A DNA stretch of 5,133 nt from a bacterium (GTDB taxonomy: Bacteria > Krumholzibacteriota > Krumholzibacteria > LZORAL124-64-63), in the NCBI GenBank assembly GCA_021767885.1, contig JAASSM010000194.1:1-5133 (forward strand), read 5' to 3'. The notes under the pieces are model-generated. The model searched no databases and was not told where the DNA came from. It saw nothing but the letters and a program-made list of their open reading frames with translations. Both the position numbers and the translations under genes were made by a program. Shown here in pieces: positions 1 through 5,133 of this stretch (within the stretch, counting starts at the first letter, position 1; each line of letters starts with the position of its first letter).

Positions 1-257
1 CGGCGGCAGAGCGCACGCAGCGCCGCGGCCAGCGGGTCCGCCGGCGCCGGCGCGGCGCCGAGCAGGATCCCGTCGCAGATCCGGCAGGCGGCGGCCATCT
101 CCGCGGTGGCCAGGCTGATGGGCGACGGGTCCGGCGGGGGCACGAACACGAACTCGTGGCCACGGGCCGCCGCGAGCACGTCGAGCACGCGCTGCGCCTC
201 GGCGAGCAGATCGGGACCCACGCCGGCGCCCGGCAGGCAGAGGATGCGGGCCTTCAT
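1..257 (-). CDS. Isocitrate/isopropylmalate dehydrogenase-family-like protein, N-terminal part (cut by window edge)
   Basis: Translating the minus strand from the ATG at 257 gives 85 residues with no stop, running off the left edge. The start MKARILCLPGAGVGPD resembles the N-terminal strand and loop of 3-isopropylmalate and isocitrate dehydrogenases (usual form LPGDGIGPE). It is followed by a helix (AEAQRVLDVL), a GHEF strand and, at about residues 60-69, CRICDGILLGA, matching the family's 'C..ADAVLLGAVGGP' segment. The start is supported by a perfect AAGGAGGT six bases upstream. The family does NAD(P)-dependent oxidative decarboxylation of 2-hydroxy acids in the cytoplasm. Two things are odd: the Asp of PGDGIGPE is Ala, and the GGPKW loop after LLGA is replaced by an Ala/Pro-rich stretch (APAPADP). 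The region between the GHEF strand and LLGA is also several residues shorter than in E. coli LeuB. It may therefore be a divergent paralogue rather than true LeuB. The catalytic residues lie outside the window, so function is open. Confidence 0.6.
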   Translation of the reverse strand, partial: MKARILCLPGAGVGPDLLAEAQRVLDVLAAARGHEFVFVPPPDPSPISLATAEMAAACRICDGILLGAAPAPADPLAAALRALCR

Positions 258-263
258 GCTCGG

Positions 264-271
264 ACCTCCTT
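264..271 (-). promoter_or_regulatory. Ribosome binding site of the dehydrogenase-like gene
   Basis: On the minus strand this reads AAGGAGGT, a full match to the anti-Shine-Dalgarno sequence, with a six-base spacer to the ATG at 257-255. It fixes the start of the left-edge gene and predicts strong translation initiation. Confidence 0.8.
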
Positions 272-300
272 CTCCGGAAGACCAGGGATCTCCTGTATGG

Positions 301-310
301 TTCGCGCGAA
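301..310. repeat. Perfect 10-bp palindrome in the divergent intergenic region
   Basis: TTCGCGCGAA is its own reverse complement. It lies about midway between two divergently transcribed genes, just upstream of the candidate plus-strand -35 region, which is a position where an operator could act on either gene. A 10-bp palindrome in GC-rich DNA can arise by chance, so an operator role is inference only. Confidence 0.4.
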
Positions 311-318
311 ATCGGCGC

Positions 319-346
319 TTCGGCAACCGCCGGGAAGCTGTATAGT
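319..346 (+). promoter_or_regulatory. Candidate sigma-70-type promoter of the binding-protein/kinase operon
   Basis: TATAGT at 341-346 matches five of six bases of the TATAAT -10 consensus and is conspicuous in this GC-rich surrounding. Sixteen bases upstream, TTCGGC at 319-324 is a weak -35 match. Transcription would start near 353, giving a leader of about 25 bases before the ATG at 378. On the opposite strand the same AT-rich core reads TATACA (344-339), with a poor TTCCTC -35 at 367-362. The divergent gene could therefore use an overlapping promoter, but that support is weak. Confidence 0.4.
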
Positions 347-377
347 GCAGGCGGGAGCGACGAGGAACGAGGTGGCC

Positions 378-1418
378 ATGGAACGCAGCGTGCGGGACCC
401 CCGCCGGACGCCGGTGTGGGCGGCCGTGGGCGCATGCCTGGTGGTGGTCTGCATCCTGGCGGGCCTCGCCACGCAGGCCAGGGGCGCCCGCCTGCTGGTG
501 GTCGACTCCTATCACCGCGGCTATCCCTGGAGCGATGGGATCCGTGAGGGCCTGCGGGAGGCGCTGGGTCTGCACCTGGTGGCAGAGGACTCCCTCGCCA
601 CCGCCAGCGGCGACCTCACCGCCCGCGTGATCTTCCTCGACACCAAGCGCAACCCGGATCCGGAGTGGAGCCGGGCCCGCGCCGTACAGGCGCTCATGGC
701 CCTGGAGGCCTGGCGGCCGGACGTGGTGCTCGCCTGTGACGACAACGCCGTCCGCGACCTCGTGGTGCCCCACCTCCTGGGGCGGAGCCTGCCCGTGGTC
801 TACTGCGGCGTGAACTGGGATGCCGGCGTGTACGGCCTGCCCGCCGCCAACGTCATCGGCATGATCGAGGTGGAGCAGGTGCAGGACCTGGTCTCCATCC
901 TGCGGCCCCACGCCGCCGGCGACCGGATCGGGCTCTTGCTCCTCGATACCACCAGCGGCCGGCGCGACCTCGCGGCCTACGATGATCACCTGGACCTGAA
1001 ACCCCTGGTCCGCCTGGTGCCGGACTACGCCGCCTGGAGGCGGGAATTCGTGGCCATGCAGGACCGGGTGGACATGCTGCTGATCAAGCAGAACATCACC
1101 GGCGACGTGGACTTCGATCTCGCCGGGGCCGTGGCCTTCACCGCCGAGCACACGCGCATCCCCACCGGGACCACGGCCGAGGCGGTGATGCAGTGCGCGC
1201 TGGTCAGCCTGATCAAGAATCCCCGCGAGCAGGGCCGCTGGGCCGCCGGCGCCATCGAGCAGGTCCTGGCCGGCACGCCGCCGGCGGCGCTCCCGGCCGC
1301 GGTGAACCGCGAGTCGCGCCTGCTGCTGACCCTGGATCTGGCCCGGCGGCTGGGGGTGGTGTTCCCCATGAGCCTCATCGAGCGCGCCACGTTCGTGGAG
1401 GAGGTCTGGCAGCCATGA
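378..1418 (+). CDS. ABC_sub_bind-type solute-binding protein, probable sensory partner of the downstream kinase
   Basis: A 346-residue protein of the ABC transporter substrate-binding type (Pfam ABC_sub_bind, COG2984-like). Recognisable landmarks are DSYHRGYPWSDGI (43-55), the DTKR motif (88-91), DVVLACDDNAV (115-125) and PVVYCGVNWD (139-148). Family members fold into two lobes around a small ligand outside the cytoplasmic membrane. A basic N-terminus and a hydrophobic segment at about 12-31 form a signal peptide or an uncleaved anchor. Cleavage after A34 or A37 is possible. A lipobox-like VGAC ends at C20, but the hydrophobic stretch continues past it, so a lipoprotein is unlikely. I chose ATG 378, preceded by GAGG with a five-base spacer. 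The frame stays open upstream, but only through the promoter region and the divergent gene. The stop overlaps the kinase start (ATGA). No permease or ATPase gene is nearby, which favours sensing over transport. The ligand cannot be predicted. Confidence 0.85.
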   Translation: MERSVRDPRRTPVWAAVGACLVVVCILAGLATQARGARLLVVDSYHRGYPWSDGIREGLREALGLHLVAEDSLATASGDLTARVIFLDTKRNPDPEWSRARAVQALMALEAWRPDVVLACDDNAVRDLVVPHLLGRSLPVVYCGVNWDAGVYGLPAANVIGMIEVEQVQDLVSILRPHAAGDRIGLLLLDTTSGRRDLAAYDDHLDLKPLVRLVPDYAAWRREFVAMQDRVDMLLIKQNITGDVDFDLAGAVAFTAEHTRIPTGTTAEAVMQCALVSLIKNPREQGRWAAGAIEQVLAGTPPAALPAAVNRESRLLLTLDLARRLGVVFPMSLIERATFVEEVWQP

Positions 1419-3697
1419 CGCGCGCCTCGCTGGTCTGGCGCCTGGTGGCCCTCGCCGGCGGCGCCTTCGCGGTCACCGCCCTGGTGGTCTTCGTGCTCGT
1501 GGACTCCCACGTGCGCTCGGTGGTCCACGACCGCGCCGAGGAGGTCTACGCCGAGCGGGTGGCGCGCATCCTCCGCCGGCTCGATCAGCAGGTCGCCCGC
1601 CTGCAACTCACCGGCCAGCCGGACGCCTACCAGGCCGGTTTCCAGGAGTCGGTCCTCCGGGAACTGGAGGACCTCCTGGTCCAGGATCCCGGGCCCGCCA
1701 TCTATCCGTTCATCCTCGGCGCCGAGGGCCAGGTCCTGCTGCACCCCGAGCGCGCCACCGGCGACACCGGCTTCGCCGACCTCCTCCAGTTGCCGTCGCC
1801 ACCCTCGCCGGCCGGCGGGGAGCGCACCTACGAGGACGACGCCGGCGAGGGCCACTGGGTGCTCTACCGGCACTTCCCGGCCTGGGACTGGACCGTGGGC
1901 TACCGCGTGCCCATGCGCATCCTCCTGGCCGACGCCGACGCGATCCGCCGCCAGCTGGTGGTGGTCTGGGTGTCGGTCACCTCGCTCATGATGCTGATCC
2001 TGGTCCTGGTGCTCCGCCGCGAGGTGCGCCCGCTGCGCGAGCTGACGCGGGCGGCGGCGGCCATGGCCCAGGGCGATCTGCAACGCGACGTGGCCGTGGA
2101 CCGTCACGGCGAGGTGGGCGTGCTCACCGACGCCTTCGTGGAGATGCGCGCGGCCATCCGCCGCCAGCTCGCCGAGCTGCGCGAGAGCGAGTCCCGCTAC
2201 CGGCAGATCTTCGACGCCATGGCCGACGGTCTGCTGCTGCTCGACCAGGAGGGGCGCGTCGTGGCGGCCAACCCGCGGGCGGCGTCCATGTATGGCTGGG
2301 CCCCGCAGCAGCTGGAGGGCCGTCCGGTGAGCGACCTGTTCCGCGAGCGGGACGCCGCCCTCGCCCTGCGGCTCACCACGCCGCCGGCCGACCGGCCCCT
2401 GGAGCTGACGGGCATCACCTGCGACCGCGAGGGCCGCGAGCTCCAGACCGAGCTGGGGGCGGTGCGCCTCGCCTTCCAGGGGCGTCCCCACGCGCTGGTG
2501 ATCCTGCGGGACGTCACCGAGCATCGCCGCCTCGAGCACCAGCTCTTCCAGTCCCAGAAGCTCGAGTCGGTGGGCCGCCTGGCGGGCGGCGTGGCCCACG
2601 ACTTCAACAACCTGCTGACGCCGGTCCTCGGCTACAGCGAGATGCTCCTGGCCGACCCGCAGACCAGCGAGGAGGCACGCGCCGACCTCCAGGCCATCCG
2701 CCGGGCCGGCGAGCGCGCCCGCAACCTGGCCCGCCAGCTCCTGGCCTTCAGCCGCCGCCAGGTCCTCGAGCTGCGCGACCTGAACCTGGGCCACGTGGTG
2801 CGGGAGTTCGAGCCCATCCTGCGGCGCACGCTGCGGGAGGACATCGACCTCGTGGTCACCTGCCGCGACCAGGACTGCAACCTCCACGCGGACCTCGGAC
2901 AGATCGAGCAGATCATCATGAACCTGGCCATCAACGCCATGGATGCCATGCCGGACGGCGGACGCATCGAGCTGACCACCGGCTGCGTGGACGTCGATGA
3001 CGAGCCCGCGCCGCGGTCCATGGACCTGGAACCGGGCTGCTACGCCACCCTCACCGTGCGCGACACCGGGCCCGGCGTGCCACCGGAGCTCTTCGACCGG
3101 GTCTTCGAGCCGTTCTTCACCACCAAGGAGGCCGGCAAGGGGACCGGGCTGGGGCTGGCCACCATCCACGGCATCGTGCGTCAGCACGGTGGCGCGGTGA
3201 GCCTGGACAACCATCCGCAGGGCGGCTGCGTGGTGGAGATCCTGCTGCCCTGCGTGCCGGCGACCGACCCGGCGACCGCCGAGATCCCGGACGCGGCCGA
3301 GCCCGAGTACGCCACCGGATCGGGCGAGACCGTGGTCCTGGTGGAGGACGACACCATGGTCCGCAACCTGGTGCGGACCCTGCTCACCAAGCACGGCTAC
3401 CGGGTGCGCGATTACCCCGATGGCCGCGCGGCGCTGACCGAGCTGCTGGCCGCGCCACGACCGGCGGATCTGCTGCTCACCGACGTGGTCATGCCCGGCC
3501 TGAACGGCCCGGATCTGCGCGACCGCCTGCGCGAGGCCGGCTTCGACCTGCCGGTGCTCTTCATGTCCGGCTACGCGGGGGAGACACTGGTGCGCCAGGG
3601 CCTGGCCGACGTCCGGGCGGACTTCCTGCAGAAGCCCCTGGAGCCGGAGAGCCTGCTGCAGCACGTGCGCCGCCTGCTGGAGCGAGCCGCACCGTGA
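1415..3697 (+). CDS. Hybrid sensor histidine kinase (TM-Cache-like-TM-HAMP-PAS-HisKA-HATPase-REC)
   Basis: A 760-residue membrane-bound hybrid kinase. In order: TM1 (about 7-29); an extracytoplasmic domain (30-180) with single-Cache-like features ([15 protein letters not shown] at 97-111, [12 protein letters not shown] at 148-159); TM2 (181-200); HAMP (about 201-253); PAS (about 260-370); HisKA with phospho-acceptor H395 in AHDFNN; an HATPase domain with N box N503/N507, G1 box DTGPGVP (550-556) and G2 box GKGTGLGLA (574-582); and a C-terminal receiver (about 640-757) with acidic pair D645/D646, phospho-acceptor D690 in LTDVVMPG, and K740. All catalytic residues are present, so the protein should autophosphorylate and pass phosphate to its own receiver. 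It has no output or Hpt domain. The ATGA overlap with the upstream binding-protein gene implies translational coupling and fits a role in reading that protein's ligand state. An ATG start inside the overlap is preferred over the longer open frame, which lacks homology. Confidence 0.93.
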   Translation: MTRASLVWRLVALAGGAFAVTALVVFVLVDSHVRSVVHDRAEEVYAERVARILRRLDQQVARLQLTGQPDAYQAGFQESVLRELEDLLVQDPGPAIYPFILGAEGQVLLHPERATGDTGFADLLQLPSPPSPAGGERTYEDDAGEGHWVLYRHFPAWDWTVGYRVPMRILLADADAIRRQLVVVWVSVTSLMMLILVLVLRREVRPLRELTRAAAAMAQGDLQRDVAVDRHGEVGVLTDAFVEMRAAIRRQLAELRESESRYRQIFDAMADGLLLLDQEGRVVAANPRAASMYGWAPQQLEGRPVSDLFRERDAALALRLTTPPADRPLELTGITCDREGRELQTELGAVRLAFQGRPHALVILRDVTEHRRLEHQLFQSQKLESVGRLAGGVAHDFNNLLTPVLGYSEMLLADPQTSEEARADLQAIRRAGERARNLARQLLAFSRRQVLELRDLNLGHVVREFEPILRRTLREDIDLVVTCRDQDCNLHADLGQIEQIIMNLAINAMDAMPDGGRIELTTGCVDVDDEPAPRSMDLEPGCYATLTVRDTGPGVPPELFDRVFEPFFTTKEAGKGTGLGLATIHGIVRQHGGAVSLDNHPQGGCVVEILLPCVPATDPATAEIPDAAEPEYATGSGETVVLVEDDTMVRNLVRTLLTKHGYRVRDYPDGRAALTELLAAPRPADLLLTDVVMPGLNGPDLRDRLREAGFDLPVLFMSGYAGETLVRQGLADVRADFLQKPLEPESLLQHVRRLLERAAP

Positions 3698-3699
3698 CG

Positions 3700-3716
3700 C
3701 CGGGCGCCGGGCCCGG
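3700..3716 (+). terminator. GC-rich hairpin between convergent genes, possible terminator
   Basis: CCGGGC (3700-3705) and GCCCGG (3711-3716) can pair as a six-bp all-GC stem around a five-base loop (GCCGG), starting three bases after the kinase stop codon. No T-tract follows, so it is not a classical intrinsic terminator. It may still slow polymerase or protect the 3' end in the 39-bp gap between two convergent genes. Stems like this occur easily in such GC-rich DNA. Confidence 0.3.
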
Positions 3717-3736
3717 TCCTCGCGCCAGTCGCGGAC

Positions 3737-4429
3737 TCAGTCCTCGCGCAGGTCCAGGTAGCGCAAGGCCAGGTCCGTGGCGGCCTCGGGATCGAGGTGC
3801 TCGGTGTTGATCACCAGGTCGTAGGCGCGCGGGTCGTTGACGTCGGCGTGGAAGAGCAGGCGGACGAACGCCGTGCGGCGGCTGTCGCCGGCCCGCATGA
3901 AGACGCCGGCCTCGTGCTCGTCCAGGTCCCGCCGCCGCATCACCTCCTGCAGGCGCCGGCCCTCGGTGGAGACCAGGCGCAGGCGGAGGTCGGCCCGGTC
4001 CCGCAGGATGAACGCCCCGCCGCGGCCATGGATCACCACGCCCCCGGTCTCGGCCAGGATCTTGACCACCTGCACCAGGGCGCGGGTGGCGTCGTCCTCG
4101 CGGCACTGCTGCCGGGCCACCATGGCGTCAATCTCCAGCTCGATGCGCTCGCGCACCGCGGGATCCAGGAGGTCGGCCACCTCGCCGCGGAGGCGGTCGT
4201 CCCGGGCCACCAGGTCGATGAGCTCCGGCGCCCAGACCTGCAGGTCCAGGCGGGCGGCCAGCAGCTGGGAGAGGTCCCGGGCACAGCAGCCGGTCATGCG
4301 GCTGACGGTGATCACCGGGGCATGGCGCGGCGCGGCCAGCGCCTGGGTCTCCGCCAGCTGCTCCCGGAAGAGGCGGTATTGCTCGAGCTGCTTCTGCAGC
4401 ATCAGATCGATGGGACCATCGGTGTTCAT
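3737..4429 (-). CDS. Cytidylate-kinase-like family protein with altered P-loop
   Basis: A 230-residue protein resembling the cytidylate-kinase-like family (Pfam Cytidylate_kin2). Residues 1-35 form a Gln/Glu/Leu-rich, probably helical or coiled-coil extension. The kinase-like fold begins at PVITVSRMTGCCARDLSQLLA (38-57), equivalent to the family's 'ITISREYGSGGREIA' nucleotide-binding segment. Later matches are VVIHGRGGAFIL (131-142), an Arg-rich lid-like segment (RRLQEVMRRRDLDEHEA, 158-174), DSRRTAFVRLLF (182-193) and the typical end DPRAYDLVINTEHLDPEAATDL (199-220). The glycine-rich GSGG is here GCCA, so ATP binding may be weakened or lost. The family's usual role is nucleoside monophosphate phosphorylation in the cytoplasm, but most members are uncharacterised and true Cmk is a different family. 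The start is fixed by GGGAGGT six bases upstream. The gene converges on the sensor kinase with a 39-bp gap and lies downstream of the PD40 gene on the same strand. Confidence 0.8.
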   Translation of the reverse strand: MNTDGPIDLMLQKQLEQYRLFREQLAETQALAAPRHAPVITVSRMTGCCARDLSQLLAARLDLQVWAPELIDLVARDDRLRGEVADLLDPAVRERIELEIDAMVARQQCREDDATRALVQVVKILAETGGVVIHGRGGAFILRDRADLRLRLVSTEGRRLQEVMRRRDLDEHEAGVFMRAGDSRRTAFVRLLFHADVNDPRAYDLVINTEHLDPEAATDLALRYLDLRED

Positions 4430-4435
4430 CGCTCG

Positions 4436-4442
4436 ACCTCCC
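4436..4442 (-). promoter_or_regulatory. Ribosome binding site of the cytidylate-kinase-like gene
   Basis: Reads GGGAGGT on the minus strand with a six-base spacer to the ATG at 4429-4427. It decides this start over the in-frame extension reaching 4597, which would run back into the upstream PD40 gene. Confidence 0.8.
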
Positions 4443-4467
4443 GGGACGTGCCCGCGCCGTCCACCAT

Positions 4468-4483
4468 ACCGCCGATCGCCGGT
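4468..4483. repeat. Imperfect 16-bp dyad upstream of the kinase-like gene
   Basis: The 16 bases form an inverted repeat of the pattern ACCGnCGATCGnCGGT, with one mismatched pair and a central CGATCG. It lies in the 82-bp gap between the PD40 stop and the kinase-like start. A second pairing is possible between CCACC (4461-4465) and GGTGG (4481-4485). It could be an operator for the kinase-like gene, or a transcript hairpin ending or processing the PD40 message. No T-tract follows on the minus strand. Confidence 0.35.
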
Positions 4484-4511
4484 GGCGTCGAGCACCCTGG
4501 ACCGCGATCCA

Positions 4512-5133
4512 TCAGCGCCTTCCCCGCGGATCGAGATCCGCCAGGAAGCCGGCGTCCACCCACCACATGTGGCCCAGGCCGTTGCCCGGCCCCGCATGCA
4601 TGGCGAGCAGACCGCCGAACGACATGGGCGCGAGCCGGCCCGGCGCGCCCTCGCCCCCGTCCCGCTCCGGGCCGTGGCCGGGGTCGTCCACCGGCCGCGC
4701 CGTCATGAAGAAGAGCGCGCGGCCATCCGGCGAGACCGAGGCCGACCACCCCTCGCGGCCGGGCCCGTTGATCCGCGGCCCCAGGTTCACCGGGCCGTGC
4801 CAGGTGTCGTCGGGATCGCGGAAGACCACCCAGTAGTCCACCTGGCCCAGGTTCTCGGGGTGGCCGGCGAGGCAGACCAGCAGGAAGCGCTCGTCCGGAT
4901 CGACCCAGGCGTTGAACTGGTCGGGCGCGGCATTGACCGCCGCGGGCAGGATCTCCGGCTCGCGCCAGCCGCCACCGGTGCGCGGGCGGCAACGGGCGAT
5001 GACCTCGCGGCCGGTCTCCGGGTGCCGGCGGGTGAAGTAGAGGGTGCCGTCGCGGGTGGTGGAGGGGAAGAACTCCGGCTGGTCCGTGTTCACCGGCGCC
5101 GGCAGCCGGCGCGGCCGACCCCAGCCCTGGCCC
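4512..5133 (-). CDS. WD40-like (PD40) beta-propeller protein, C-terminal part (cut by window edge)
   Basis: The minus-strand frame is open to the right edge, giving 206 residues, so the 5' end is missing. A GTG at 5093 lies inside a conserved repeat (the residues before it read GWGRPRRLPAP) and is not the true start. Three propeller-type repeats are visible, with motif tryptophans about 52-55 residues apart: W4...NTDQPEFFPSTTRDGTLYF, W56...NAAPDQFNAWVDPDERFLLV and W111...NGPGREGWSASVSPDGRALFF. Each has the PD40 pattern of a polar/aromatic strand, S/D-P/R-D-G-like turn and hydrophobic strand. The C-terminal HMWWVDAGFLADL (near 185-200) resembles the usual ending of this family ('DIYWVDAKII'). 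Such proteins are often exported and act in binding or protein contacts. No enzyme motif is visible and the signal peptide, if any, is outside the window. The kinase-like gene follows 82 bp downstream on the same strand. Confidence 0.75.
   Translation of the reverse strand, partial: GQGWGRPRRLPAPVNTDQPEFFPSTTRDGTLYFTRRHPETGREVIARCRPRTGGGWREPEILPAAVNAAPDQFNAWVDPDERFLLVCLAGHPENLGQVDYWVVFRDPDDTWHGPVNLGPRINGPGREGWSASVSPDGRALFFMTARPVDDPGHGPERDGGEGAPGRLAPMSFGGLLAMHAGPGNGLGHMWWVDAGFLADLDPRGRR

Noticed and set aside
156..377. Upstream in-frame extension of the binding-protein gene.
   Set aside because: It would overlap the divergent dehydrogenase-like gene and run through the promoter region. Its residues resemble no signal peptide, while ATG 378 is followed at once by a basic N-terminus and hydrophobic segment.
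435..440. Lipobox-like VGAC in the binding protein, ending at C20 (codon at 435-437).
   Set aside because: The hydrophobic segment continues about ten residues past the cysteine and the preceding hydrophobic part is too short for a lipoprotein signal.
1193..1414. Upstream in-frame extension of the sensor kinase.
   Set aside because: It lies inside the binding-protein gene in another frame and has no domain. ATG 1415 is directly followed by a transmembrane segment and gives the classic ATGA overlap.
1025..3664. An 879-codon open frame on the minus strand, antisense to most of the sensor kinase.
   Set aside because: It is a codon-bias shadow: its composition is dominated by His, Gln, Val, Leu, Gly and Ala, with no recognisable domain, whereas the opposite strand encodes a complete kinase with every catalytic motif. 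GC-rich genes commonly leave long open antisense frames.
3734..3742. GACTCAGTC inverted repeat at the convergent gene ends.
   Set aside because: It is only four paired bases on each side and overlaps the stop codon of the kinase-like gene. It is too short to call a terminator or operator.
3797..4708. A 303-codon plus-strand open frame antisense to the kinase-like and PD40 genes.
   Set aside because: It has the same His/Gln/Ala/Gly-rich shadow composition and no domain, and it spans two genes and their intergenic gap. The minus-strand products match known families and have good ribosome binding sites.
5091..5093. GTG as the start of the PD40 gene.
   Set aside because: The frame continues upstream with a conserved propeller repeat (GWGRPRRLPAPVNTD), so the true start lies beyond the window edge.

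Overview
This is a GC-rich bacterial window (most third codon positions are G or C) with five genes. Two are cut by the window edges. Codon use is uniform and nothing points to recent transfer: I see no insertion sequence, CRISPR array, tRNA, rRNA or attachment site. The gene families (an ABC_sub_bind-type binding protein paired with a hybrid histidine kinase, a cytidylate-kinase-like protein, a PD40 propeller protein) and the strong Shine-Dalgarno sequences suggest a high-GC proteobacterium or a metabolically similar Gram-negative. I cannot place it more precisely from sequence alone.

Layout. At the left edge, on the minus strand, is the N-terminal 85 residues of a protein resembling the isocitrate/isopropylmalate dehydrogenase family, with changed family motifs. 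A 120-bp divergent intergenic region (258-377) follows. It holds a plausible sigma-70-type -10 box and a perfect 10-bp palindrome. On the plus strand there is then a two-gene operon: a membrane-anchored or secreted solute-binding protein (378-1418), overlapping by ATGA a 760-residue hybrid sensor kinase (1415-3697; TM-Cache-like-TM-HAMP-PAS-HisKA-HATPase-REC). A 39-bp convergent gap separates it from two minus-strand genes: a 230-residue cytidylate-kinase-like protein with an altered P-loop (3737-4429) and, upstream of it in transcription order, a WD40-like (PD40) beta-propeller protein cut by the right edge (4512-5133).

How they may work together. The binding protein and kinase are very probably one signalling unit: the first would bind a small molecule outside the membrane and the second would pass the signal by phosphotransfer from H395 to D690 of its own receiver domain. 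No DNA-binding response regulator lies in the window, so the output is unknown. The PD40 and kinase-like genes are co-oriented with an 82-bp gap that contains a dyad and a strong ribosome binding site, so they could be co-transcribed or separately promoted. No functional link between the signalling operon and the flanking genes can be shown here. I found no established novel system. The most interesting items are the split binding-protein/kinase sensor and the two flanking enzyme-like genes with altered core motifs.
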